Positions 1 through 7,746 of a DNA stretch of 64,000 nucleotides are shown piece after piece. Numbering within the stretch: position 1 is the first letter of the stretch; every line of letters starts with the position of its first letter. The notes under the pieces were generated by a model, which did not search any database, was not told the origin of the DNA, and worked only from the letters and a program-made list of their open reading frames with translations. The translations under genes and the position numbers were made by a program. The stretch is from CAYLLN01 sp033762315 (GTDB lineage: Bacteria; Planctomycetota; Planctomycetia; Pirellulales; Pirellulaceae): assembly GCA_033762315.1 (NCBI GenBank), contig JANRLS010000116.1, positions 1 to 64,000 on the forward strand. Reading direction: 5' to 3'.

Positions 1-405
1 GCCTGTTTCGGCGGCGGCGACAAGCAGATCGGTTTGCCGGGCCAGGAAGGCGGGAATTTGCAGCAGCTCGCAAACCTCGGCGGCCGGCGCGGCTTGGTCG
101 GGCTGGTGGATGTCGGTCGTGATGGCGAGGCCGGTGGTTTCCTTGACGGCGGCGAGCACGGCGAGGCCCCCGGCGAGTCCCGCGCCGCGAAAGGCCGCGC
201 CGCTGGTTCTGTTGGCCTTGTCGAACGAGGCCTTGAAGACGAGACGCACCGGCAGATCGGCGGTGATTTCGCGCAGGCGGCGGGCGATGGTCAGCGTCAG
301 CGCTTCCGATTCGATCACGCACGGCCCGGCAATCAGCAGCAATGGCTGGCCGCTGCCGCACAGGTGCGGGCCGATCTGGGCGGGGTTGTTCGTGGGAGAG
401 GTCAT
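1..405 (-). CDS. kdsA: 3-deoxy-D-manno-octulosonate 8-phosphate synthase, partial (3' end outside window)
   Basis: Condenses phosphoenolpyruvate with arabinose 5-phosphate to make Kdo 8-phosphate, a committed step in Kdo synthesis for lipopolysaccharide. The visible 135 N-terminal residues carry AGPCVIES at about 26-33, FKASFDKANRTS at 57-68, TTDIH at 96-100 and IPAFLARQTDLL at 117-128, all signatures of KdsA rather than of other DAHP-type synthases. The Cys in AGPCVIES matches the metal-ligand Cys of the metal-dependent (Aquifex-type) class. The start is the ATG that leaves a short, non-conserved leader before the barrel. The lipid kinase gene lies 28 bases upstream on the same strand, so the two are probably co-transcribed. 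The C-terminal half is cut off by the window edge. Confidence 0.93.
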   Translation of the reverse strand, partial: MTSPTNNPAQIGPHLCGSGQPLLLIAGPCVIESEALTLTIARRLREITADLPVRLVFKASFDKANRTSGAAFRGAGLAGGLAVLAAVKETTGLAITTDIHQPDQAAPAAEVCELLQIPAFLARQTDLLVAAAETG

Positions 406-433
406 GGGGCACACATCGTGGGTGCGAGCGGGG

Positions 434-1399
434 CTAATCGGCCTCGGCCGGAGCCGCGAAACCTTCGCGCTCGGCCCAATCGCGGCTAACGAGCAGCGTC
501 AGCCGGCCGGGGAGCGAGCGGATTTCGACCGGCAGTTCGCCGCCGGGATCGCCATCGAGTTGATAAGGGGTGGGGGCATCGGCCTCGATTTGCAGGCGGG
601 TGGTGCGAACGCGGACGAAATCTTGCATTCCTTCGTGCTGGCCGAGCATCACGCTACCGAGATAGAGCAAGGCATTCCACAGCGAACCGGATTTGAACGT
701 ACACACATCGAGTAGCCCGTCGGCACCGCTCGCATCGGGAGCGAAGCTGAGGCCGCCGGCATAGCGGGGGAGATTGACCACAAAAACCCAGCGGGCGGAT
801 ATGGTTTCGGCATTTCCCCACGAGCCGCCTTCCGGCGCGTACCGGACGCGCAGCTCGGCGTAGTGGTAGTTACGAATCGAATCGAGGATTGGTTTGGCAT
901 AGGACAGGTGGCGGATGTTTCCCTTGCGATTTTGATGCAGGCGGCGAACGACATCCGCATCGAAACCGCACCCCGCCATGAGCGTGAACAGTCGCTCCCC
1001 CGCCTGAGCGGCGTCGAGCCGGACCGCGTGCCCCCCGCAAACAATGCGGGTCAGCTGCCGCGGATCGGCGGCAATACCCAAATGGCGAGCCAGCAGATTT
1101 TCGGTTCCCAGCGGCAAAATGACCAGGGGCGTGCCGGGGGGAGTTTTGTTTAAAACCAGGTTAAAAGTGCCATCGCCACCCGCGGCGACGACCGCCCGCA
1201 AGGTGCCGGCAGCCAGCTTTTCGGCCGCCAAATCGGCTAGGGCGCCGGGATTGGTGACGAGCGAGACCTCACACGCCTGGTCTTCGAGTTGGCGGCGGAG
1301 CTCGGCCACGACCCCCTGCCGGCCGCCGGTTCCCGCGTGGGGATTGGCGGCGATCAGCACCTGGCGGGCGTCGGGCGAAATTTGCAGCAGCTCGGGCAC
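434..1399 (-). CDS. Diacylglycerol/sphingosine kinase-family lipid kinase (YegS/BmrU-like)
   Basis: A 321-residue protein of the DAGK catalytic family, which phosphorylates lipid hydroxyl groups with ATP at the inner face of the membrane. The N-terminal domain has the nucleotide-binding GGDGT at about 74-78 and the PLGTENLLARHLGI segment at 96-109; in most homologues this reads PLGTGNDFA, so Glu replaces the usual Gly. The length agrees with YegS-type kinases (about 300 residues). The start is GTG with no clear ribosome-binding site, so it is uncertain by a few codons. It precedes kdsA closely, which suggests an envelope-lipid function. The substrate cannot be read from sequence. Confidence 0.85.
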   Translation of the reverse strand: MPELLQISPDARQVLIAANPHAGTGGRQGVVAELRRQLEDQACEVSLVTNPGALADLAAEKLAAGTLRAVVAAGGDGTFNLVLNKTPPGTPLVILPLGTENLLARHLGIAADPRQLTRIVCGGHAVRLDAAQAGERLFTLMAGCGFDADVVRRLHQNRKGNIRHLSYAKPILDSIRNYHYAELRVRYAPEGGSWGNAETISARWVFVVNLPRYAGGLSFAPDASGADGLLDVCTFKSGSLWNALLYLGSVMLGQHEGMQDFVRVRTTRLQIEADAPTPYQLDGDPGGELPVEIRSLPGRLTLLVSRDWAEREGFAAPAEAD

Positions 1400-1874
1400 G
1401 GAATGGCTCGGTTTTGCGCGGGCTGTTCAATTCCGCGCGGAACTGAATCACAACCGCACTTCCCAAACTACCACTTGCAGCGATTCGCAACAGGGCGGGA
1501 TTGGGCGGGGTGGCGGGGGTTGTCGCTCGTTCTGTCCCGCGCGTAGAGTGCGCGACCTAAGTCGTTATGCAGCAACAGCTTGCGAGAATTGCCAAAAAAA
1601 CTTACGGCCGCTTCAGGATTTGGCGCGCTGCGTGCTAAGTAGGCGAAACGTTCGCGGGGCGACTCGCGGACAACTTCCCTTCGGCTGGCCCGTGGGGTCT
1701 CTGACGTTTTTAGCGGGCGTGGTTGACTTGCCCCTGGCCACCTTCGCGACCAAAACGTTTTTGGACCGTCAGAGACCCCCGTTTTTTATTTCTTGGCCGG
1801 CGAAACCCCGCGGTAGTCGCACTGGGTTTTGCGAGCGCAGAACGCCAGGCACCCCACTTGCGAAGCGCCCCGCC
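1400..1874. other. Intergenic region without a supported gene
   Basis: No reading frame here has coding character or recognisable similarity. It separates the end of the Fur-family gene from the lipid kinase gene, both on the minus strand, and holds a widely spaced inverted repeat followed by a T-rich stretch (listed separately). The lipid kinase promoter presumably lies near 1400-1500, but no convincing -35/-10 pair was found. Confidence 0.5.
1694..1779. repeat. Inverted repeat, 13-base perfect arms, 60-base spacer
   Basis: The arm ggggtctctgacg at 1694-1706 is exactly complementary to cgtcagagacccc at 1767-1779. The right arm is followed on the plus strand by cgttttttattt, so the structure looks like a rho-independent terminator read on the plus strand, yet no plus-strand gene precedes it. 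It could instead be a decayed mobile repeat or a structured leader. Function unknown. Confidence 0.55.
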
Positions 1875-2312
1875 CTACAGGCACTCTTTGCAGTGCCCCT
1901 TGAGAAAGACCTCGGTCACATCGCCGACCGATGTCTTCTTGGCCGGGCTGATCTTCACTTCGACATCGGGCAAACAGGTCACCTTGCCGCAATCGACGCA
2001 CACAAAGTGCGGATGCTCCGGGCCGTGCTCTTGCTCCTCGCTCGTTTTCAGCTCGAACCGCCAGGCGTGATCTCCCGCATCGAGGCGGGCGAGCAAACCG
2101 GCATCGGCGAGCTCGACGAGGCAGCGATAGAGGGTCGATTTGTCGTAGCCGGTGGGAACGAGCGAATCGGCGATCTCGGCATGGCTGAGGGGCTTATTCG
2201 CCGCGGCCAAATGCTGCAAAATCGCCACCCGCGACGTGGTGCTGCGCAGCTTGGCGGCACGCAGGGCCTCGCGGGCCTCGGCCACCGACAGTTCGCGCGG
2301 CGTGTGGGTCAT
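1875..2312 (-). CDS. Fur-family metalloregulator (Zur/PerR-like)
   Basis: A 145-residue transcriptional regulator of the Fur family, which binds operator DNA in a metal-dependent way. The winged helix includes GYDKSTLYRCLVEL at about 55-68. The dimerisation half carries HFVCVDCGK (Cys105, Cys108) and the C-terminal CKEC (Cys141, Cys144), the usual structural zinc site. The ATG at 2312 is preferred over one 36 bases upstream because GGAAG lies at the right distance before it and the extra 12 residues are not family-like. It is the third gene of a run behind an SmtB-type ArsR gene and a His-rich gene, which favours a zinc regulator (Zur), but sequence alone cannot separate Zur from Fur or PerR. 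Confidence 0.88.
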   Translation of the reverse strand: MTHTPRELSVAEAREALRAAKLRSTTSRVAILQHLAAANKPLSHAEIADSLVPTGYDKSTLYRCLVELADAGLLARLDAGDHAWRFELKTSEEQEHGPEHPHFVCVDCGKVTCLPDVEVKISPAKKTSVGDVTEVFLKGHCKECL

Positions 2313-2384
2313 GGAGCTTCCGAGGGGGAAATGGCCGGCTCCCGGCACAGCGGGAGCCTGAACAGGGATATCTTAACAGAAAAG

Positions 2385-2726
2385 CTACACCAGGTTCACG
2401 GGGCCATGATCGTCGCAATGCCCAGCGTGCGGATGATGCAGATGGCCGTTCACGAGGTAATCGACGTGATCTCCATGCGGCACCGCTTCGTGCCCACAGC
2501 CGGGACCATGCACATGGCTCGTGGCGTGGCCGCCGCAGGCGTGCGCGGGAGTGCAGGCAGCGGGGTTCGTCGAGCTGACCGCGATGACGTGCTCTTCGAC
2601 CAGGCCGGCCGCCGTGGGGTGATGCAGGTGGCCATCGTGCAGAAAATCGACGTGCCCTTCGTGCCGAATGGCGGTGTGGCCGCAACCGGCACCATGCTGG
2701 TGGTCGTGGTGATCGTGGGTGTGCAT
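2385..2726 (-). CDS. His-rich putative metal-binding protein with duplicated motif
   Basis: A 113-residue protein with 27 His and 5 Cys and no membrane segment. It opens with a cluster (HTHDHHDHQH) and then has two copies of a 27-residue unit, each starting HGxGCGH, continuing HxxHVD[FY]L and ending GHLHHP; the second is followed by HAGHCDDHG. The duplication, plus the SmtB-type regulator just upstream and the Fur-family gene just downstream, points to zinc (or nickel/cobalt) buffering or delivery in the cytoplasm. The ATG at 2726 has GGAG six bases upstream; an in-frame TTG four codons earlier is less likely. Similar short His-rich proteins next to metal regulators occur in other bacteria, but I know of no biochemical assignment. 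Confidence 0.8.
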   Translation of the reverse strand: MHTHDHHDHQHGAGCGHTAIRHEGHVDFLHDGHLHHPTAAGLVEEHVIAVSSTNPAACTPAHACGGHATSHVHGPGCGHEAVPHGDHVDYLVNGHLHHPHAGHCDDHGPVNLV

Positions 2727-2771
2727 GTATTGCTCCAAGGAATTGGGAAAGGGAACAACCGAATGGTTCGT

Positions 2772-3143
2772 TCACGCTTCGCCCGCGTGGGCAAGGCCGT
2801 TGGCGATGAGCTTGGCGATGTGGGCATCGGCCAGAGCGTAGTAAACGTGCTTTCCTTCGCGGCGCTGGGCGACGATCCGCTCGCTTCGCAACAGCTTGAG
2901 CCGCTGCGACACGGCGGGGAGGCTATCGTCCAACGTTTCGGCGATCTCGCTGACGCACATCTCGCGCCCGGCAAGCAGCGCCAAGAGTTGCATCCGGGCC
3001 GGTTCGCCGAGTGCCCGAAAAATGGCCGCCGCCCGCCGGCACGCCTCACGATCCAGCCGGCCCGCCAGCCGGGCCAAATCGCTGCCGTGTTCTCCCGGCG
3101 GACAAGCCGCGTGCGCTCTCGGACGTTTCACCGCTCCATTCAT
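2772..3143 (-). CDS. ArsR/SmtB-family zinc-type metalloregulator
   Basis: A 123-residue winged-helix repressor. The helix-turn-helix spans VSEIAETLDDSLPAVSQRLK at about 64-83 and the wing RREGKHVYYAL at 94-104. The C-terminal helix reads DAHIAKLIANGLAHAGE: Asp106, His108, His119 and Glu122 reproduce the spacing of the SmtB alpha-5 zinc site (Asp104, His106, His117, Glu120). The alpha-3 motif MCVSEI has one Cys instead of the ELCVCDL pair, so sensing should use the alpha-5 site. It heads a probable operon with the His-rich gene 45 bases downstream. ATG at 3143 is chosen; a GTG directly before it is also possible. A strong promoter ends only a few bases before the start, so the mRNA may be leaderless. 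Confidence 0.93.
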   Translation of the reverse strand: MNGAVKRPRAHAACPPGEHGSDLARLAGRLDREACRRAAAIFRALGEPARMQLLALLAGREMCVSEIAETLDDSLPAVSQRLKLLRSERIVAQRREGKHVYYALADAHIAKLIANGLAHAGEA

Positions 3144-3151
3144 CACTTAAA

Positions 3152-3180
3152 TAAATATGCAACTGACCAAGCGAAGTCAA
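3152..3180 (-). promoter_or_regulatory. Sigma70-type promoter for the arsR-like operon
   Basis: On the minus strand TTGACT (3175-3180) is followed after exactly 17 bases by TATTTA (3152-3157). Transcription would begin near 3145, at or within two bases of the GTG/ATG start codons, leaving no room for a ribosome-binding site. The repressor probably acts on this AT-rich segment. Confidence 0.6.
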
Positions 3181-3302
3181 GAGCGCATTCGGGGGCCGGA
3201 TTGTGCCGCCAGTCGCCTACCGCCGCGATCCGCTTGAAAGCCAACCCGACCACGCCGCGCCGCACTGGAAGAGCCGCGCCAGAATCAAGCCGCGCCCAGC
3301 CG

Positions 3303-3436
3303 CTAGTGCTTTGTCACATTCAAGAATTGGGAGGTAGGACGATGCCGTGCATCGTCCAGAGCCGTAGTCCTCGGGAATCGTTTGGTCGCCGCACGGCTTC
3401 GACCGACGGCAAAATCCGATGCTGACCAAGCACTAG
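3303..3436. mobile_element. MITE-like element with 14-base terminal inverted repeats
   Basis: The left end ctagtgctttgtca (3303-3316) and right end tgaccaagcactag (3423-3436) are inverted repeats with one mismatch. The 134-base element has no coding capacity, and CTAG sits at both outer edges, either as part of the repeat or as a duplicated target. The right end contains the TAG stop of the neighbouring gene. This resembles a non-autonomous insertion-sequence derivative; no transposase is present in the window. Confidence 0.55.
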
Positions 3437-5988
3437 TTTTGGGGCATCGGCGGCGCGAAGCCGGGCAATGGCGATGGCGCGGCGGCCGCCTCGCCAACCA
3501 GCGATTCCACCGTCCAGCGCTCCAAATGAATGCGGCACAAGCTGGACCCCACCATCAGCGACTTGCCATCCGCCCCCCCCCATTCCTTGGGCATCGTCAG
3601 GGGCGAAAGGTCTCCCTCCAGTCGGCAGGCTTCGATCCCATCGACCGAAACCACCACGCTCCGGCGGCGAACCTGGCACAAAATGGTTGCCGACCGCGAC
3701 GGCCCGCCGCCAAATCCCCCTTGCCGCATCGGCACCAAAATCAGCGGCGAGGCGAGCTTACGGGCCGTTTTGTTGTCGTCGATGGTTCGGGCGTCGGCCA
3801 GGTTGAGAAACGACGCGAAACTGCCGCCGCTTGGTGCGTCCAGAACCACGAGAAATGGCCCTTTGGGTCCCACGAGGCCAATCACCAGCGGCCCCGTTAT
3901 CGCCTCGCTCGCCGGCAAATCCGAACTGGGGCGATGCACATCCAGCCGCACCTGATATTCGCGAGGCAGCGGCGCGGCGGCGGCCAGCCGGGCATAGCGC
4001 GCACTCGCATTGCTGCTCACCTGGGGAGAGCCGGGACCGCCGGTCAGGCTCCAACCGCCGACCGCCAGCGATTGCGGGCTCACGAACGAGAACAGATCGA
4101 CCGGAGCCGACGGCTGCGCGCGGGCCAACATCGGAAAAAACGCCGGCAAGGGCGAATCGCCGGCTGCCGAGGATGGCTGCTCTTCCAGCAATCGACTGGC
4201 GAGGTTCATCGCTTCGATCTGTTCGATGCGCTGCTCGATGCGCACCTTATCCAGCCCCTCGAGCTGCGCCGCGGCCTGGCGATACCAATGGCGAGCGCGG
4301 GCATGAAAGCCAGCTCGCTCCGCATCGCCACGGGCGATTTCATACCACTGATCGCCGAGCGTCGCGGCCCGCACCGCGGCCGCCGGACCCGCGACATCCA
4401 GCCGAGCCGCCGCGGCCAGTTCGGCATCTTTGCCCAGGGCGAGCAGCGGCAGACCAGCCGACCAATCTCCCTCGACGAGACAGCGATACTTGCCATCGAC
4501 CAGCGCGGCTTCCGGATCGTTCGGATTAGCGGCCAGCGCTTTGCGGGCCCGCTCGACGGGCCCCCAAGAATCGACCAGCTTATCGAGGCCGAGTTTGGCG
4601 GTGCTCACCTTCGCCTTGAGCGGCGCGTCACCCAGCACGCGGGCCTGAGCCTCGGCAATGCGAACCAATTCTCCCGCCTCGGTCAGTCGCTGCTGCCGCG
4701 TGGCGAGGTCCATCAGCTCCAGCGCGCAAATGGCAATCCCTTGTCGCTCGCCCGGCAGCCTGGCATTGGCCGAGGCATCCTTCAGCACGTGCAGCCGCAG
4801 TTTGTAGGGGTCCATCGCGAACTCCCGGTCGAGCCGATCGACCACTTCGGCGGCGGCGGCATAGTCCTTGGCTTTGAGCAGACCGCCATATCCCTCGCGC
4901 AGCAGCACGAAACGGGCGACCGGATCGGACCGCAGCTTATCGGCCGTCTCGATCAAAAACTCGGTGAAAGCCTCGCGGCCGGCGGGCTTCGCGCCGCTCT
5001 CGAAATCCGCCTTATACACCTCTTTCAGCTCCGCCAGCTTGGCCTGCTGCTCGTCGGCGGTGGGTGTCGCGCGGCGCGAATCGACTGCCGGCGGCGGGGT
5101 GGGACGCGGATCAACCGGCTCGGTCGGAACTACCGGCAGCGGGGCCGGTTCGGGCGTGGATGGCGCGGGATCGGTGGTCGGTGGCGGGGATGGCGGAGTC
5201 GTCGCTTCCGGGTTGCTCGGTGTCGCCGGCGGATCTTTATCCGGAGTCGCGGGGACAACCGGTGGGACGGGGACGGCGTCGGCACCCTTGGTCCCCGTGG
5301 GCTGGACGACTTTGGTCGCTTTGACGACCGCTTTGCCCGGCAGCGGGCCGTACCAGCCGAACGGATCGGACCTGGCCACGAACCACAAGAGCAACACACC
5401 GGCCGCCAGCCCGACCAGACCGCCGACCGCCAACTTGCCGAAATCGCGCCCCCCGCGGGAGCCGCCGGCCGCCGAAGTTCTGCGACGAAAAGACAACGCA
5501 ACCGCGGGAGTCTCGCTCGCCAAAACGGGAGGGGCGGAAATCGGCGGCAGCGGTGCCGGCGGCAGCGGCAGCGGCACCGGCGGCAGCGGAATCGGAGCCA
5601 GCACCGGCTGAGGGGCGTAATGCACTGGCACGGGAACCGGAACCATCACCGGCTGATAATGCACTTGCGGCGCGAGCTGAGCGGCCGGCGCGGGCCGCGC
5701 GGCGGGGCGCAGCTTGGCCCGCAACCGCGTGTCGTAAGGCCCTTTCAGATCGGGATCGACCAGCGTGGCGCGGGCGGCGGCCACCTCGTTCAGCAGCTTT
5801 TGCGAGTGGTGGCCATTGGGGCCACTGGTCAGCGTTCGCAGGTGATACATGATCCGGTCGGCCGCATGATCGACCACCTTGCTATCGCTCTCGAATACCT
5901 CCAATCCCAGCAGCCGATAGTGATGCGGCGGCTGGTCGGCAGCCGGGATGCCCAGCCAGGCGTGATACGGATCGAACGGCGCACTCAT
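3433..5988 (-). CDS. Planctomycete J-like N-domain membrane protein with C-terminal beta-sandwich-like domain
   Basis: An 851-residue protein. Residues 1-95 form the planctomycete module containing PYHAWLGIPAADQPP, HYRLLGL and LLNEVAAARATLVDP, which resembles a J-domain fold but lacks the HPD tripeptide needed to stimulate Hsp70. A Pro/Ala-rich linker precedes one membrane segment at about 186-204 (LAVGGLVGLAAGVLLLWF), then a second Pro/Thr-rich linker, an alpha-helical repeat-like region (about 310-620) and a C-terminal region of alternating strands. The N-terminus is probably cytoplasmic and the rest extracytoplasmic. The ATG at 5988 is preferred to an upstream TTG because the conserved module begins five residues later. 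The stop codon lies inside the adjoining MITE-like repeat. Function unknown. Confidence 0.85.
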   Translation of the reverse strand: MSAPFDPYHAWLGIPAADQPPHHYRLLGLEVFESDSKVVDHAADRIMYHLRTLTSGPNGHHSQKLLNEVAAARATLVDPDLKGPYDTRLRAKLRPAARPAPAAQLAPQVHYQPVMVPVPVPVHYAPQPVLAPIPLPPVPLPLPPAPLPPISAPPVLASETPAVALSFRRRTSAAGGSRGGRDFGKLAVGGLVGLAAGVLLLWFVARSDPFGWYGPLPGKAVVKATKVVQPTGTKGADAVPVPPVVPATPDKDPPATPSNPEATTPPSPPPTTDPAPSTPEPAPLPVVPTEPVDPRPTPPPAVDSRRATPTADEQQAKLAELKEVYKADFESGAKPAGREAFTEFLIETADKLRSDPVARFVLLREGYGGLLKAKDYAAAAEVVDRLDREFAMDPYKLRLHVLKDASANARLPGERQGIAICALELMDLATRQQRLTEAGELVRIAEAQARVLGDAPLKAKVSTAKLGLDKLVDSWGPVERARKALAANPNDPEAALVDGKYRCLVEGDWSAGLPLLALGKDAELAAAARLDVAGPAAAVRAATLGDQWYEIARGDAERAGFHARARHWYRQAAAQLEGLDKVRIEQRIEQIEAMNLASRLLEEQPSSAAGDSPLPAFFPMLARAQPSAPVDLFSFVSPQSLAVGGWSLTGGPGSPQVSSNASARYARLAAAAPLPREYQVRLDVHRPSSDLPASEAITGPLVIGLVGPKGPFLVVLDAPSGGSFASFLNLADARTIDDNKTARKLASPLILVPMRQGGFGGGPSRSATILCQVRRRSVVVSVDGIEACRLEGDLSPLTMPKEWGGADGKSLMVGSSLCRIHLERWTVESLVGEAAAAPSPLPGFAPPMPQN

Positions 5989-6427
5989 GCCGACACTCGG
6001 ACCTTCGACGGGTAACCGCAAACGCGAACAACTCTCATTCTACCCCGCTCCGGCAGGGGGATGCCAGCGAAGTTCGCCAGGCAATCGCCCCCCCCGCGCG
6101 CGAGAACAGCCCACTCGGCTTAGACGTTGAACCCGCCCCGGAAGTTCTCGTTTCGGATCGCTTGTTACAGAGGCTTGCCTCGAATGGATCGCAAAAGTTG
6201 GATGCCTGGCGTTTTGCGACAGTAAAACCCAGCGGAATTTCGGCCCGACCGTCGCTACCTGCAATTACTTGTCACACCCCAGATCGCTTGTTTCCGATGC
6301 TTGCCTCGCGGGGGAGTGAACAACTATGATTTCCGGTTAGCGTTTCGGCGCGGTCCGGACGATAGCGATTCCGAACCCGCGACGAAGCGTCCCGCCCGCC
6401 TCTCCTGGCCCACCAAGGACTTGTCGA
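5989..6427. other. Divergent intergenic region with an imperfect 27-base direct repeat
   Basis: About 440 bases between the divergently transcribed J-like protein gene and the Gfo/Idh/MocA oxidoreductase gene. No reading frame is convincing. Both promoters should lie here, but I could not assign -35/-10 elements. The main structure is the direct repeat listed separately. Confidence 0.5.
6156..6308. repeat. Pair of 27-base direct repeats (24/27 identical)
   Basis: Copy one is 6156-6182 and copy two 6282-6308, spaced 126 bases start to start. Both begin gatcgcttgtt and end gcttgcctcg, differing at three central positions. They could be paired regulator sites for the downstream oxidoreductase gene or remnants of a duplication. 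Confidence 0.5.
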
Positions 6428-7735
6428 ATGCCCGCTTCCCCCATTTCGCCCGTGCAGCCCGCTATTTCATCCCCTTCGCGGCGATTGTTTCTCTCCTCGT
6501 CGTCCGCCGCCGTTCTCGGCGGCGCGGTGGTGGGCAGCCTGAAGGCTCCGGCCGTCCATGCCGAGGGAAGCTCGGCGGTGAAAGTCGGTTTGATCGGCTG
6601 CGGCGGCCGTGGTTCGCAGGCGGCGATCAACGCCATGCGGGCCGATCCGAACAATCGCCTGACGGTGCTGGCTGACATTTTCCCCGACCGCCTCGCCATT
6701 GCCCGCCAAGGCCTGCAAACGCAACTTGGCCAGCAATGCCGAGTGACCGATGACACCTCGTTCACCGGATTCGATGGCTATCAGCAGGTGGTGGCGAGCG
6801 ATGTCGATGTGGTTTTGCTCTGCACGCCGCCGCACTTTCGCCCGTTGCACCTCAAGGCGGCGATCGACGCGGGGAAGCACGTCTTCTGCGAAAAGCCGGT
6901 GGCGGTCGATGCGCCGGGGGTGCGCAGCGTCCTGAAAACGTGCGCCGAGGCGAAGGCGAAGAAGCTGGCGGTCGTTTCGGGCCTGTGCTGGCGCTACGAT
7001 TACGGCGTCCGCGAGACGATCAAACGCATTCAGGACGGCGCGATCGGCGATATCGTCGCCATTCAAGAGAACTACCTCACCGGTACCCTCTGGCATCGGG
7101 GCCGCAAGCCGGAGTGGAGCGAAATGGAGTACCAGATTCGGAACTGGCTCTATTACACCTGGCTGTCGGGGGATCACAACGTCGAGCAGCACATTCACAG
7201 CCTCGATAAGGCGCTGTGGCTGATGGGCGATAAGCCCCCGCTCGCCGCCGTCGGCCTCGGCGGCCGGCAAGTCCGGACCGAAGCCGAATGGGGCAACATC
7301 TACGACCACCATGCCGTCGCCTACGAGTGGGAAAACGGCGTCCGCGTCTTTGCCTTCACCCGCCAGCAGGCCGAATGCGCGATGGAAACCGAGGACATCG
7401 TCCTCGGCACCAAGGGGCAAGCCCGTGTCATCAAGCACGAGATCACGTCGGGAGGCGAAAAGTGGCGCTATCGGGGCGAGAAGCCCGGCATGTACGACGT
7501 GGAGCATGCCGAGCTATTCGCCTCGATCAAGGCGGGCAATCCGATCAACAACGGCGAGTACATGTCGTACAGCACGCTGCTGGCGATCATGGGGCGGATG
7601 GCGACCTACACCGGCCAGCGGATCACCTGGGAAATGGCCATGAACTCGCAAGAGAATCTTTCCCCCGAGCGCTACGAATGGGGGGACGTGAAAGTCGCTC
7701 CCGTCGCCATGCCGGGGAAGACGAAGTTTGTCTAA
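6428..7735 (+). CDS. Gfo/Idh/MocA-family oxidoreductase, Tat-exported
   Basis: A 435-residue NAD(P)-dependent sugar or cyclitol dehydrogenase-like protein. Residues 1-46 are a twin-arginine signal (SRRLFLSSS, then a small-residue hydrophobic stretch ending AVHAEG), so the folded, cofactor-loaded enzyme should be exported. The Rossmann fold starts VKVGLIGCGGRG at about 51-62 and the family motif FCEKPVAVDAPG follows near residue 155. The C-terminal half is the usual alpha/beta substrate domain. Planctomycetes carry dozens of such Tat-exported paralogues, generally linked to polysaccharide use; the substrate is unknown. It stands alone, with a palindromic repeat just after its stop codon. Confidence 0.9.
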   Translation: MPASPISPVQPAISSPSRRLFLSSSSAAVLGGAVVGSLKAPAVHAEGSSAVKVGLIGCGGRGSQAAINAMRADPNNRLTVLADIFPDRLAIARQGLQTQLGQQCRVTDDTSFTGFDGYQQVVASDVDVVLLCTPPHFRPLHLKAAIDAGKHVFCEKPVAVDAPGVRSVLKTCAEAKAKKLAVVSGLCWRYDYGVRETIKRIQDGAIGDIVAIQENYLTGTLWHRGRKPEWSEMEYQIRNWLYYTWLSGDHNVEQHIHSLDKALWLMGDKPPLAAVGLGGRQVRTEAEWGNIYDHHAVAYEWENGVRVFAFTRQQAECAMETEDIVLGTKGQARVIKHEITSGGEKWRYRGEKPGMYDVEHAELFASIKAGNPINNGEYMSYSTLLAIMGRMATYTGQRITWEMAMNSQENLSPERYEWGDVKVAPVAMPGKTKFV

Positions 7736-7746
7736 CGGTCGTTTGT

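Noticed and set aside
1044..3425. Long plus-strand open frame (793 codons)
   Set aside because: It runs opposite the lipid kinase, Fur, His-rich and ArsR genes, all of which have family motifs on the minus strand.
3382..6015. Plus-strand open frame (877 codons), Arg/Gly-rich
   Set aside because: Antisense of the J-like membrane protein; composition reflects complementary GC bias.
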